5,652 bases of DNA, from NCBI GenBank assembly GCA_947470165.1, contig CANISN010000122.1:1-5652 (forward strand). Direction: 5' to 3'. Position 1 is the first letter of the stretch, and the number at the start of each line of letters is the position of its first letter. The DNA comes from Burkholderiaceae bacterium (lineage in GTDB: Bacteria > Pseudomonadota > Gammaproteobacteria > Burkholderiales > Burkholderiaceae). The position numbers and the translations under genes are program-made. Below are positions 5,037 through 5,652 of the stretch, piece after piece. The notes beneath the pieces are model-generated. The model was not told where the DNA came from and searched no databases. It was given only the letters and a program-made list of their open reading frames with translations.

Positions 5037-5652
5037 ATGACCCAATCAATTAGATGGCTTCAGGATGAAGTTGCAGACCGTATGTTGCAGAAATTAGATA
5101 TCGTGAAGTTGCAGGTAAAAGAAGTGCTCGTCATTCCAGATTTCCTTGGGACGCATGGGCAGTTTCTGACAAAACGTTTTCCAGGGATTTGTTTTTATAG
5201 CGCTCCAGAGATTGAATTATCGGGTATTGATTTATTGAAATTGCGGATCACTCGTTTTTGGAATTCACGTCTGAAGTCCTCCTCTCTGGTTTCTCTGGAT
5301 GACTACAAAAAAACGGGTCGAATTAATCTTCCTGACAATTCTGTTGATTTGGTATTGAGCGTTTTGTTCATGCAGGATTTAGCCGACCCAAAGCATTTTT
5401 TACAGGAGTGTTGGCGAGTGCTAAAAGAGGGGGGCTTGCTGACATTAAGTTATTTGGGCCCTGATACTGCCAAAGAGCTTCGCTCCGAAAGTTTGTTTCA
5501 GCAACTACCGCTGAAGAATTTGTCTAGTCCTTGGGATATGCACGATATGGGAGATGCCCTGCTGGGTGAGCGTTTTTCTGACCCTGTGATGGATATGGAG
5601 TTTTTGGGTTTGGATTATGACTCTGACAGCATTCTTCTATCAGACGCAAGAG
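5037..5652 (+). CDS. BioC/NDUFAF5-type SAM-methyltransferase homologue with degenerate motif I, 3' part outside window
   Basis: Open to the right edge: 205 complete codons from the ATG at 5037, no stop. It resembles the betaproteobacterial class I methyltransferases annotated as BioC (malonyl-ACP O-methyltransferase of biotin synthesis). It has an N-terminal helix DEVADRMLQKLDIVKL (10-25), LPDNSVDLVLSVLFMQDL (98-115, motif IV region), WRVLKEGGLLTLSYLGPDTAKEL (126-148, post-motif IV) and WDMHDMGDALL-x5-SDPVMDME (166-188). The SAM-binding motif I, usually LDxGCGxG, reads EVLVIPDFLGTHG (29-41): the Asp and two of three glycines are gone. The acidic residue normally ending strand 2 is not evident in ICFYSAPEIE (51-60). 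Methylation is therefore doubtful; it may be a binding or regulatory relative. It diverges from comF, and no ribosome-binding site is seen. The fold family is fairly sure; the function is unknown, so no symbol is given. Confidence 0.8.
   Translation, partial: MTQSIRWLQDEVADRMLQKLDIVKLQVKEVLVIPDFLGTHGQFLTKRFPGICFYSAPEIELSGIDLLKLRITRFWNSRLKSSSLVSLDDYKKTGRINLPDNSVDLVLSVLFMQDLADPKHFLQECWRVLKEGGLLTLSYLGPDTAKELRSESLFQQLPLKNLSSPWDMHDMGDALLGERFSDPVMDMEFLGLDYDSDSILLSDAR

Noticed and set aside
5014..5049. A TTG start at 5049 that would lengthen comF by 12 residues.
   Set aside because: No ribosome site, a rare start codon, overlap with the divergent gene start, and ComF proteins normally begin shortly before the first cysteine cluster; kept only as an alternative.
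1..5652. Search by eye for tRNA or rRNA genes, CRISPR repeats, insertion sequences, phage genes or attachment sites.
   Set aside because: None seen; genes fill nearly all of the window, and no direct repeats or transposase-like sequences were noticed.

Overview
The window is a compact stretch of bacterial chromosome carrying conserved housekeeping genes. Protein sequences and gene order (gpmA with a C-terminal protease gene on one side; rhodanese, grxC, secB, gpsA on the other; then trmL, comF and a BioC-like methyltransferase) point to a betaproteobacterium of the Burkholderiales. The moderate base composition, short intergenic gaps and small proteins would fit a Polynucleobacter-like lineage. 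The genus is an inference from pattern, not a database match.

Layout: 1-761 (minus) is the N-terminal part of an S41 carboxyl-terminal processing protease that runs off the left edge. 776-1465 (minus) is gpmA, directly upstream of the protease and probably cotranscribed with it. A 19-bp divergent gap leads to a tight plus-strand run: membrane-anchored rhodanese (1485-1901), grxC (1919-2173), secB (2196-2717) and gpsA (2744-3766). This run meets the minus-strand comF-trmL pair (comF 4264-5013, trmL 3774-4244) tail to tail with only 7 bp between the stop codons, and a 7-bp-stem hairpin covers the junction. A 23-bp divergent gap then separates comF from a plus-strand BioC/NDUFAF5-type methyltransferase homologue (5037 onward) that runs off the right edge.

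The rhodanese-grxC-secB-gpsA run links sulfur/thiol chemistry, disulfide reduction, Sec-dependent export and phospholipid precursor synthesis. It matches the enterobacterial yibN-grxC-secB-gpsA block. In enterics the gene divergent to that block encodes the cofactor-independent phosphoglycerate mutase (gpmM); here the same place holds the unrelated cofactor-dependent enzyme GpmA.

I see no new multi-gene system, mobile element, CRISPR array or RNA gene. The points most worth a second look are small. Both divergent gene pairs have a near-symmetric -10-like element placed so that transcripts would start at or within a few bases of the start codons. The BioC-like protein has lost most of its SAM-binding motif I. 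GpmA lacks the usual C-terminal tail. No stretch longer than 30 bases lies outside a gene.
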